Shown here piece by piece: positions 54,201 through 64,000 of a DNA stretch of 64,000 nucleotides; position 1 is the first letter of the stretch; every line of letters begins with the position of its first letter. The notes below the pieces were generated by a model. It was not told where the DNA came from. It made no database searches and saw only the letters and a list, made by a program, of their open reading frames with translations. The position numbers were made by a program, and so were the translations under genes. This DNA is from Purpureocillium takamizusanense (Eukaryota; Ascomycota; Sordariomycetes; Hypocreales; Ophiocordycipitaceae): assembly GCF_022605165.1 (NCBI RefSeq), contig NC_063070.1:310001-374000 (forward strand). Direction: 5' to 3'.

Positions 54201-55199
54201 CTGGTGCGGGTGAAACAGGCACCCCGAGGCGTTGTGGAAGTGGCCCCTGCAAGTGTCAACTTCCCAGGCCTTGGTCTCGCTCATACGCCAGAGCTTAACC
54301 AAGCGGTCGTCGCCAGCAGACACTATCAACGGCATCGTCGGGTGGAAGGCCACCCAGTTCACACCGCGATCATGGCCTTCGAGAACAAATTTGACAACGG
54401 CGTCCGTGTTTCCAAACATATCGGCCTGGTTCTGGTTGGCACGAGCCATCTGGTCCTCGAAACTCATCGAGGTGGGCGCTGAGTGTTTCTTTCGGAGCCC
54501 AGAGATATCCCAAACGCGAACCGACTGATCCAGGGACGCAGAAACAACAAGATCCTCTTTTGGATGGAATTGGGCGCACATTGCGTAATGGTTGTGGCCA
54601 GTCATGGTGCAGACTACGCGCAAGGTCAGAATAGGCTGTCTTTGTGCAATGCGCGCGGAAGGGGTAACATACTCAGGGATCGGTTTTGCCAGTTCCATAT
54701 CCGAATGGTTTGGTCATCTGAGGACGAAAGAATCCACGGCAGCTCATGGTGGAAGAAGACGGTTCGAACGTAGTCGAGATGGCCATTCAGAGTGAACAAG
54801 CACCGGCGAGTCTGGTAAGACCAGACCTTGATCTTGTAGTCGTCACCACCAGACACAAATAGTGGCTGGGTCTTGTGGAAATCGACACCTCGAACAGGTC
54901 CATCGTGTTCCTCGAATCGATCGATCAATGTACCCATTCGATAATCCCAAAGCTGGATAGTGGACGAATGGAGCGACACCAGGATCCATGGTCTGGCAAT
55001 GACTTGTTAGCGGGATCCAGGGTTGGGGGAATTCAGGTAAGCGCGTTACCTCTTGGGGTGGAAAGCAATGCCCTTTGCCCGCGACGATTTGGACTCGAAC
55101 TACAAGAGGCTGTCAGCGCGACTGCATGCAAGATGCCACGAAGCTGGCACGCTCTGCAGGCACACAAACCTTGGTCAACATGCCGGGTGAAGACTGCAT
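51229..55199 (-). CDS. COP1: coatomer subunit alpha (COPI)
   Basis: Six exons: 55199-55170, 55099-55050, 54992-54673, 54613-52715, 52655-51532 and 51471-51229, giving 1221 residues, the usual size. The N-terminal propeller begins [29 protein letters not shown] and [14 protein letters not shown] repeats continue with [43 protein letters not shown] and [11 protein letters not shown]. The second propeller and the alpha-solenoid follow. The C-terminal domain ends with the Cys-rich zinc-binding segment ([20 protein letters not shown]). Alpha-COP forms the outer coat cage with beta'- and epsilon-COP and binds KKxx cargo tails for Golgi-to-ER retrieval. Intron 5 (51472-51531) is 60 bases, in frame and stop-free. 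Confidence 0.96.
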
Positions 55200-55898
55200 T
55201 TTGGCGGGGAGGAGAAGCCGCAGCTTCGTGCTTTAGGGAGGAGGGGGTCGCAGACCAGGGCTGGTCCAAGATGGGGGTGGCAAGGCGAAGCTGGCAACAG
55301 GCGTGGAGGTTGTGGTGTTCGCGAGCTGGCCAGCCGTCAGCGTCAAAAGGGGGGGACGTGGAGAGGTGACGCCGAGTCGTGGGCGGGTGTGGTGTTATGC
55401 TGGCCGGGCTCGACTCCTGGATGCTATGGAGCAATTGAGCCATCGTGTCCAGTCCACGTTGAAATGTGGGCTCCTGCTCCCTGACTCCAGCCGCCGCAAC
55501 ATTGTTCTGCCGTCGCGACGCGCTGTTGCCCCTCACCGCCTTGCCGCCCCGACGGCTCGCTTGCCCCTCCAACGCTTTTCTGCCGTGTGCCCCTGGACGT
55601 CATGTCGCACTAGTCCAGATTGGTGAAGCTTCTTGGTGCGACGGTGTTCTCAACAGCCAGGTCCAGTGTCTTGAGGTTATTGTGAGAGCCCCAGCTTTTC
55701 TGCCTTCTTCAGTTACTTTTCAGCCAACGGAGAAATGGTCTGAGAGAAGCTGAAGCGTCGATACTGCCCGATTGGGGCGCGAAACAGAGCCAAAAAAAAT
55801 AAATTGGTGCAACCCTGTCTGCCCCAAAGACTTCGAAGCCGGCGTGGCGATTGGACGAGGTATAGCCTGCGAGAGCTACGAAAACACGGTCAGCGACA
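55200..55898. promoter_or_regulatory. divergent intergenic region alpha-COP / UGGT
   Basis: The 699 bases between the two start codons must hold both promoters. No operator can be named. The CCAACGG sequence at about 55721 and A-rich 55793-55804 are unremarkable. Confidence 0.5.
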
Positions 55899-58800
55899 AT
55901 GCGCTCCCCAAGGCTGTCGGCGGTCATCGCCGTGGCCTTGACAGCTTCGCCGCTAGCTTCGGCCTCTAAATCTGTCAATGTGGGCATGAAAGCCGCCTTT
56001 CAAGCCGGCCCTTACTTGCTTGAGCTACTGTACGTGCATCGGACGATGTCGACTGTTGGACGTTGCATGCGACCGAAATGCTAACATGGACTTCAGCGAA
56101 ACTGCAGCAGGGGAAAACTCGAGTGCCTACTTTCCCCTCCTTGACCGAATCGCAAGCGGCTACTTCGCGTCAGCGTCGTCTGATAGCGACTTATACGAGA
56201 AATTCCTCAACGTGCTTCGTGATGACGGCCACGTGTCTAGCCCCGAGGCTCTGTCTACACTCAACCTCGCCCTCTCGCTGCGCACGGCAGCGCCGAGGAT
56301 AGAGGCCCACTATCAGTACTACGACACAGCCGTGGAGCCTGCTGTGACCGACTCGAAGTGCCCGGACTGGATACTACTTGACGGAAAGCAGTATTGCACA
56401 CCGGCCATGGAGGACGTCATGAAGCACGATTTGTACAATTCTGAGGTCAAAGAATTGCCCTTCGATCGGACTCTAGGGGCCGGGAGGGAGGCAGTGCTCT
56501 ACACGGATCCCGCTTCGCCGACCTTTAGCAAATTCCACGTTGCGCTCTCCAGGGCAGCCAGGACGATGGCGCTCAGCTATCGTGTACGTTACCGCCGTAG
56601 TAGCGTTCTGGACGCCCGCCCACTACCTGTCAGTGGCTATGGTGTCGAGCTTGCACTCAAGAAAACGGACTATATTGTGATCGATGATCGAGAGTCGCAT
56701 CACGAGTTCGAAAAGCCCCTTGGGTCGGACGCTGTCCTGAACGAGATCGAAGAGGTAGCCGACCTACAGCCATTATCCGCTTCGGAGCTTGGACCTTTGG
56801 GGATAAAGACTGCTTCATTCATTCAGCGAAGCACCGAACCGTTCGCGACCCTCGTTAAGGTGACTCAAGATTTCCCCAGATACGCTGCATCTCTCGCAAG
56901 CCACAATGTGTCCCAAGAGTTTTTGGCGGAAGCTGAGGAGAATCGGGCCAAACTGGTTCGTGGTGGCATCAACTTCTTGTGGATGAACGGTCGTCAGTTG
57001 ATTGAGCGTCAAATCGAACCGTTCAATCTTGTCGAGATGCTTCGCCGGGAGAGGATGCTGATCCGTGGCGTTCGTAGCCTTGGCCTTGATGGGAAGCAAG
57101 CTGTTTCTCTTCTTGGCCATGAGGCTGTCTCTTCTGCAAAAGAAGATGATGAGTCCCTTCGATACGACTGGACGGACCGAGAGGAGCACGGTCATGTCAT
57201 CATTTGGCTTAACGACCTCGAGAATGACGTCCAGTACGCCGAGTACCCAAAGGAATTAGCGTCGGTACGTAGATGAACCCCAATGTTGCGCCAGGTGCTG
57301 ATCTCTTCGCAGCTGCTTCGGCGGACCTATCCTGGTCAAATGCCACCAATCGGTTTGAACATCTTCAACCTAATTATCCCCGCCGATATTTCCAACGAAG
57401 ATGACATCCAATTTCTGTTACAAGTTATCTCCATTATGAGCCGAGGAATCCCTATACGTTTTGGCCTCGTGCCTTCAACATCAACCCCGGAGGCTTCTGC
57501 ACACGCCAAGCTGCTTTACTACTTGATCCAGAATTACGGAGCAGAATCCGTTGCAGGTTACCTGCAGGCTCTGGGGGGCCGTCGCACGCCCATTGCTGAT
57601 GAGAGAGTTCTCTCGGCTGCATTAGCTTCTCAAGAACTACTACCGGATGGACTGGAAATGTCGCTACATGACATTCTGGCCGCAGACTCATTTGCTATGC
57701 GAGCAGGTTCTGCCGCGTCCTGGGCTAAGCGGCTTAGAACTGACACTTCAACGCCACTGCTCTTTATCAACGGTATTCTAACACCGCGCGACAAGAAATG
57801 GATGCAAACAGTTAGCATGAAGATAGGTGAGGATCTGCAGAGTATACAACAGGGCATCTTCCATGGCTCGGTGAGCGAAGACACCTGGGTTCCCGGTATC
57901 TTCCTGAAGGGAGCGGCCACAAGACGCAATCCGTACATTTCGCCGGAGGACGACAAGTCACTTCGCATACTGGACGTGAGCAAGATTTACGAAGAACATG
58001 GCGAACTCCTGGGACAGGTCCCTATTCTTGGAGCCTATACAGACTCCTCCAAGGAAAACTGGGCTGTCGTGACGGTCATCGCGGACGTCATGAGTGATGG
58101 CGGCCAAGATCTCGTATTGGCAGCCTTGGAGTTCAAGCGCAACAACCCTGGAATACACCTGGAATTCTTGCACAATCCGGACGATATGTCGACGGCCTCA
58201 CGCGTGAATTTCCTCTTGAAGACGAACATTGAGAAGCTTGCTACTATTGAGACCAGGGAGATGCTGGACAAGATCATCAACAAGGCCGCGGATGGCACCG
58301 GCTATGAAAACTACCCTGCAGCGTTATCCAATTTTCTCTCCACGGCCAGACTCGGTGCGGGTACACAATCGATCCTGCTTAACGGCCGCATTGTCGGGCC
58401 AATAGCGCCCGAAGATACGTTTACGTCGAATGACTTTCACCATTTGCTCGAGTTCGAGCAGCAGCGACGCATTCTGCCAGTGTACAACGCAGTAGACGAC
58501 TTGGGGCTGAGCGATCGGCTCTCCAGTGCTGTGGCAGCGGCCAAGCTCACTTCCATCACTGCTCTGTCAACCATATCCGATCTTCCAGAGGGTATTTTCG
58601 AGTCGGCACCAACTATTCGCTCGATCTTGTACGATTCATGGAACACCACGCACACTGCAATCGAGGTTGGCGACCCGAGATCTGCGGATATCCACATCGT
58701 GGGCCTCTTGGACCCTGTCAGTGAGAAGGCTCAGAGATGGGTGCCCATTCTCAAAGTTTTGTCCGACTTAGAAGGGGTCTACGTCAAGCTCATTTTGAAT

Positions 58801-60447
58801 CCTCGGGACAAGATTGGAGAGTTGCCCGTGAAGCGTTTCTTTAGGTTTGTCATGGAACCCAAGCCGTCCTTCGACGCCAGCGGAAACGTAGCAGGATTGA
58901 GAGCTACGTTCAGTAACCTGCCATCGGAGGCGCTTTTGACCGCGGCGATGGACGTTCCACCGGCCTGGCTTGTAGCGCCAAAAGACTCCGCATATGACTT
59001 GGATAACATCATGATGAGCTCCGCGCAATCCGACGTCGATGCGACGTATGAGCTGCAGCACATACTCATCGAAGGCCACTCCCGGGACAACGATGGGAGC
59101 CCTCCGCGTGGTGCTCAGCTAGTGCTGTCAACCGAGAGAGAACCTCTCGTGACGGACACGATTGTCATGTCAAACCTGGGCTTTTTCCAGTTCAAGGCAA
59201 ATCCTGGCTTCTACAAGATTCAGCTCAAGGCGGGCAGAACATCCGACATCTATACCATTGAGAGTATCGGCGCTCAGGGTTGGGAGCCTGTGCACGGTGA
59301 CGAAGGCACTGAACTTGCTCTCATGGACTTCCGGGGATCGACTCTGTATCCGCGCCTGAAAAGGAAGCCCGGGATGGAGGAAGAGGATGTTCTCGATTCT
59401 ACCAAAGGCTCTTCTTCCGATAGCCTCGTCTCCAAGGGAATGAAATTTGCCGAGGGACTGCTTGGGGGCTCCAAGAACAAGGACGTTACGATGCAGGCGC
59501 AGGCGGACATCAACATCTTTTCTGTGGCCAGCGGACATTTATACGAGCGAATGCTCAACATCATGATGGTATCTGTGATGCGCAATACCAAGCACAGCGT
59601 TAAGTTCTGGTTCATCGAGCAATTCCTGTCGCCCTCATTCAAGGAATTCATCCCGCACCTCGCCGAAGAATATGGCTTCAAGTACGAGATGGTCACATAC
59701 AAGTGGCCACACTGGTTGAGGCAACAGAAGGAGAAGCAGCGCGAGATCTGGGGCTACAAAATCCTGTTTCTCGATGTGCTCTTCCCCTTGTCACTAGACA
59801 AAGTCATCTTCGTGGACGCCGATCAGGTTGTGAGGACAGATATGATGGACCTGGTCAATCTGGACCTCGAAGGTGCGCCATACGGATTCACGCCCATGTG
59901 CGACTCACGCACCGAAATGGAAGGATTTCGCTTCTGGAAACAGGGCTACTGGGCGAATTACCTCAACGGCAAGCCCTACCACATTTCAGCGCTCTACGTC
60001 GTTGATCTCCGTCGCTTTCGCGAACTCGCGGCGGGCGACCGCTTGCGGCAGCAGTACCACGCGCTCTCCGCAGACCCGGCCAGCTTATCCAACCTCGACC
60101 AGGATCTCCCGAACCATATGCAGTTCCAGATCCCTATCCACAGCCTGCCCCAAGAGTGGCTGTGGTGCGAGACGTGGTGCAGCGACGACAGCCTTGCCAG
60201 TGCGCGCACAATCGACCTGTGCAATAATCCGCAGACAAAAGAGCCCAAGCTGGACCGCGCCCGACGGCAGGTGCCTGAGTGGACCGTCTACGATGAGGAA
60301 ATTGCAGCGTTGGATAAGAGGCGGAAACAGAACAAGGCCACCCAACCACATGCCCCTGATTCCAGCGATGGGACAGAGGCCGTCACCGCAAAGAGTCGGA
60401 CGGTTGAAGAGGAGCCCGAAAGCGGTCACGTCAAGGATGAGCTGTGA
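55899..60447 (+). CDS. UDP-glucose:glycoprotein glucosyltransferase
   Basis: Three exons: 55899-56029, 56097-57264 and 57313-60447 (48-base second intron), giving 1477 residues. A signal peptide (MRSPRLSAVIAVALTASPLASA) leads. The long lumenal part is the TRXL and beta-sandwich folding-sensor region (for example YFPLLDRIASGYF, RTYPGQMPPIGLNIFNL). The C-terminal GT24 catalytic domain runs from about residue 1170 (INIFSVASGHLYERMLN) with the Asp-x-Asp motif VDADQ (about 1268-1270) and GFTPMCDSR. The enzyme adds glucose to misfolded N-glycoproteins in the ER so that calnexin re-binds them. The protein ends KDEL. It is divergent from alpha-COP and convergent with white collar-1. Confidence 0.96.
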
Positions 60448-61317
60448 AATAACGATAGAGACAAGCTGCAAAGAATTAGAGCTGGACTGGGAGGGTATGC
60501 ACGAATGCGATGCGTCAACTGCTGATTTCATGGTGTTCAAACATTTGTGGAATTCTTGTCTGTCTTTGGATTCATCTCCGTGTATCATAGCCAGAATCCG
60601 CAGTCGTTGTTATATGCCCTCTGGGTCTCCAGGTCTCAACTCTATCAGTTTCGGCCGCCAGCCGCACCGATGGAACAAAGTTTTGCGCTTTGGCCTCCCA
60701 TCGCTTCGTCGCTGTCGACGGTCGGCCGCATCGCGCCCATCAACGCTGTTCTGCGTGACTCCCAGGTTCGGGTTCGACCCTGGGCAAATGTCTACAAGAC
60801 ATGTGCGTGCCTTAACCTGAACATGCCAAACCCATACTGGTTTTCGGAACCCCGAGTAGGATAGGTTTGGGAACCCAATAGTGGCGGGTGCTCTTGACAA
60901 TATTGAGAAGAAAGTAAGGGGAGACGCAGAAGAACTTCGCTGGAATGGAAGCTGGACTGGAGGGTCATAAGCAAAAGCAAACTGAACAACAAGAGTAAGG
61001 GAAAAGGCATCAACGCCTCGTGTATGTGGTATAATAGTGTGTAACAGTGGCGGGGTGTGTCCGGCGATAACGCACACTCAATTCTTCGGGCAGTTGCAAA
61101 AAGAAAAAGAGAACAATCTGCTCCAATTTCATCATGGGCCGTAATGGAAGAGACTTGGTCGTTGAGCATAAAGCCAAATGGTGGTCCAAGCCACTCCCAC
61201 TGCCTGCTTGGTCCTTTGCATAGTGAAACGCTTTTAGCAGACACAACTCTCGGGGTGTGGAACAGAAAGGACAAGACCGGTCAGCCACAGGCACAGGACT
61301 TGTCCTTAGGCCATCTA
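60448..61317. other. convergent 3' region UGGT / white collar-1
   Basis: 870 bases, with short frames but no recognisable product. A local inverted repeat around 60768-60785 (GGTTCGGGTTCGACCC) is not a tRNA, because no cloverleaf fits. Confidence 0.5.
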
Positions 61318-63999
61318 CTATGATTGGCTTGTCTCTCGTTCTTCCTGGATAGACGTCATAGACGACCCAGGTGCTCCCCCTGAGAGCGATGGTTGGCTGG
61401 GTGGTGGCATCGTCGTCGTTGGGTTTTGGCCAGTTGCTGATGATGCACCGCTCGCGGCTGTGGCTGGCCCTTGGTTCTTCAGCTGCGCCGATTCAATATT
61501 GGCGTTGCGGTCCGTTCTCGAGCCTGTGGCGTTGCTGCCTGTGCCAGCATGCGGGTTCGGAGTCTCGGACGACAATTCTTTGTGCAACGGAGAAGAGTGA
61601 ATTGGCGACGCCGACTTCTTACTTTGCGAGTCGCCATTTCCATTGTTGCCGCCTCTTGAAGAGTTTCGTGGGGACACGCGGCCGGTCTGGGAATCTCCAT
61701 GTTAGTGAACGGTTCACGTGAGGATGTAAACAAAAAAGGCCAGCGTTCGCCGCCTTACCTGCTTTGCCCAACGAAGGCCGCAGCTGTTGCAGAGGTCTCT
61801 TTGCCCGCTGGGCCCCCTCCGCCACTCAGGTGTGTTCCGCGTGTGACAATTGGCGCAGTCCCGGACAATGTTGCCCACGCCTTTTCTTCGCTTCCTTTTT
61901 TTCTTATTAGAGAGTAGACCGCCGAGCTCCTCGGCGAGGATTCGGTTCACTTTCTCCATCTGCCTGAGCTCGAATTGCCAGCTCGAGCACTTTGTTGTCC
62001 GAAGTTCATCAAATATGTTATCATCTGAGGCAAGCGCGGCGTCTTGCGTGCCTGGCGCCAAGTGCCCACCACCAGACACACTCCCGTCACCATGATCAAG
62101 CTGAGACTGACTGTTGCTGCGGGGAATCGCTGATACTGATCTGGTGCTTCCACCGCCACTCGCCGGAGCCAAACTGCGAGATGATGCCTTGAGCAGCTTT
62201 GTCTGTGCCAGTAAGAATGAGGGCTTCTGGCCCTCGCTTGCGTCGCCGGGATACAACACAGTTTGTGCCTGCAACCCCTGCCCACGACGATTCTGAACCT
62301 CGTGCTTGCAAGTGACAATCTTGCCTCTTCTTGCCTTTTCGATGGCTCGACCAAACTCTGGACGTGACTCTTTACGCATCAAGTCCTGAATGCTTGTGCC
62401 CACAAGCGTCTCTGGCTGCAAGTCAAGGAGCGATCGGACGTTCGACGAGACGTAGAGAAACATGCCCGAAGTCGACAGCTTCGTCCAAAGCTCGCTGTCA
62501 CCAATACCGCCGTTTGCTTCAAGATTCTGCCTGCTGAGGGCAAACACGGGCCTTTTGCGACCGACGAGTATAATGCACTTGCGGCCCTTGCCTTGCTCGA
62601 CGAAAAGAGAACCATGGCTCTCGAACCACGTGTAGCCGCTGCGCTTCCTCCGAATCCGGAAGACGATGTTGACCTGGCTGCCTGTCGTCGCATCCTTCAG
62701 CTCGCGCGTCACAGGAACGATATCCGACGGATGGCAGACGGAGGACAGCGCGTTGCCAACGAGATCGCCAGCATCGTATTCAAGCACACGCTTGCAGGAG
62801 GGTGATAAGTAGAGGAAGAGACCCTTCAGGGACAAGACGTGAACAACGTCGTCGGTGTTTTCCAGCAACATCTTGTCCCACGACTGTTTGTGCCAGTCTG
62901 AGACAAGCCCCTTCGGATTGAACTGCTGCAACAGCGTCGAAACGTCATCGACACCCAGTGTCTGGCCGCTTTCGGGCTCCCACTGACTTGAAGTCGGTGG
63001 TGTCCAGATGTATTGGCCGATGTCGCTGTGCTTGTAGTCAACCTTCACTCCGCCAAGCTCCTGACCAGAGATGGCATCTGGACACTCGACGAGGTCGATT
63101 TGGAACCCTATGAAGTATCTGATATCGTCGGTGTCCCAAGGAATCGGTATCATGGTTAGCAGATTGAGGAACGGCTTTCCTCCCTTGCGGTAGTTGATGA
63201 GGCTCTGCTGTACCTCACGACCTTCGTGAATCATCTTCTTCAGGTTGAACACAGCACCATCGTCGACGAACTCGCGCTTTGACCCGGCCTCGACCTTGCC
63301 ATCCGGCGCCTGAAGAAATCGGCAATTTTGTCCGACGATTTCGTGGCGGCTGTAGCCGGTGAGATTTTGAAAGTTATCAGACACGTACACGATCGGGCAG
63401 TCGTTCATGGTTACATCGCAAACGACAAAGGCGCAAGACATGTCGACTGCACCCAAGTGAATCTTTGGCTCCTTGCGAGTAGCGACCAGCCAGAGAGCCT
63501 TGAGCATGTCGAAGCCACTCTTGGAGTAAATTGCCTTCTCTTTGGATTCGCGCGGTGTCGACACAGTCGCAGGAGTATTCACGTCCGAAGCGGCGCTTTG
63601 CTGCGTAATACTGGTGGTAGAGTTTCCGCGCTGAGGGGACATGCCAGAACCAGACGAGACATGACGCAACAATGGCGGTGGCATGCTCTGAGCAAGGCCA
63701 CCTGCGTTTGGATTGAGGTTCAGGGTGTTGGTGGCGGGTGCATTGGGAAGTGAGGTCATTGAGCTGAACTGCTGCTGCTGCTGCTGCATGCCCATCATGT
63801 CATCGTCACCGTCACTCATGCCGCCTACGGGGCCCGATGCGCCACCAGTCGCCGCGGGTATGTTACGTAAGTCGGGGTTAATGTTTATCGAGAAATCTGT
63901 CCCGAGCTGAGCCATCTGGTCGGGATCAAAGGCCCCTGCCATGGGATCTGGTGCATTACCCGGTGCTGAGAGCAAGCTCATGGATGGATCGTTGGCCAT
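61318..63999 (-). CDS. wc-1: white collar-1 blue-light receptor/transcription factor
   Basis: Two exons: 63999-61759 and 61686-61318, giving at least 869 residues. A Gln-rich N-terminal region precedes the LOV domain. The flavin-binding motif GQNCRFLQ carries the adduct-forming Cys226. Two further PAS domains follow (about 370-480 and 505-600). A GATA zinc finger CANCHTRNTPEWRRGP, then CNSC (C-x2-C-x18-C-x2-C), sits near residues 716-741, split from the downstream Ser/Pro-rich tail by the intron. With WC-2 it forms the White Collar complex that activates light-responsive genes and, in Neurospora, the clock. The start at the last ATG of the window may be internal, because the gene lies at the edge and related proteins often have longer Gln-rich N-termini. 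Confidence 0.93.
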
Positions 64000-64000
64000 G

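Noticed and set aside
60740..60800. tRNA-like GGTTCGACCC B-box sequence
   Set aside because: The stem does not pair as a T-arm, and no acceptor, D or anticodon arms can be found around it.

Overview
The window is nuclear DNA of a filamentous ascomycete (Pezizomycotina), most likely a sordariomycete of the Hypocreales type. The evidence is GC-rich sequence, genes with short 48-100 nt introns, a white collar-1 photoreceptor with LOV, PAS and GATA domains, a Zn2Cys6 regulator, a GH18 chitinase, a CaaX-tailed Skt5/Chs4 chitin synthase activator and fungal MFS transporters. No assembled virus, plasmid, transposon, CRISPR array or bacterial operon was seen. I resolved 24 protein-coding genes by hand, most of them with explicit splice junctions. 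I found no tRNA or rRNA gene.

Layout. 0.8-10.3 kb holds housekeeping genes: ESCRT-II SNF8, an Mpv17/PMP22 membrane protein, prephenate dehydrogenase TYR1 divergent from an ATS1-like RCC1 protein, and the checkpoint clamp subunit RAD9. 10.7-16.7 kb is a more accessory block, all on the minus strand: a 43-residue small protein candidate, a cysteine-patterned secreted protein, a gene remnant, a GH18 chitinase without signal peptide, and a Zn2Cys6 factor whose zinc cluster is interrupted by a GC-AG intron. 16.7-24.6 kb is gene-poor, with one tubby-like orphan and a perfect 19-bp hairpin. 24.6-33.2 kb carries a FAR1-type DNA-binding protein, a small helical orphan, ribosomal protein eL34, complex I assembly factor NDUFAF3 and an unusual alpha/beta-hydrolase fused to a cysteine phosphatase.

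33.7-41.1 kb is a minus-strand run of vacuolar-type alkaline phosphatase, a Dal5-like permease and a monocarboxylate-type permease. 42.2-45.2 kb is the Skt5/Chs4 activator, whose last exon encodes only the end of its CaaX box. After a 4.8-kb gene-poor stretch come RPN12 (19S proteasome), then divergent alpha-COP and UDP-glucose:glycoprotein glucosyltransferase, two secretory-pathway genes sharing a 0.7-kb intergenic region. White collar-1 runs to the right edge and may continue beyond it.

The most interesting points are splicing-linked: a GC-AG, stop-free intron inside a zinc cluster, two further stop-free introns of length 3n in essential genes, and a 12-nt terminal exon that decides whether Skt5/Chs4 can be prenylated. 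Others are the hydrolase-phosphatase fusion, a His-rich insert in the chitinase, the small conserved-looking 43-aa ORF, and a recurrent GTACCTTA-type motif in intergenic DNA. All gene models are manual and lack transcript support.
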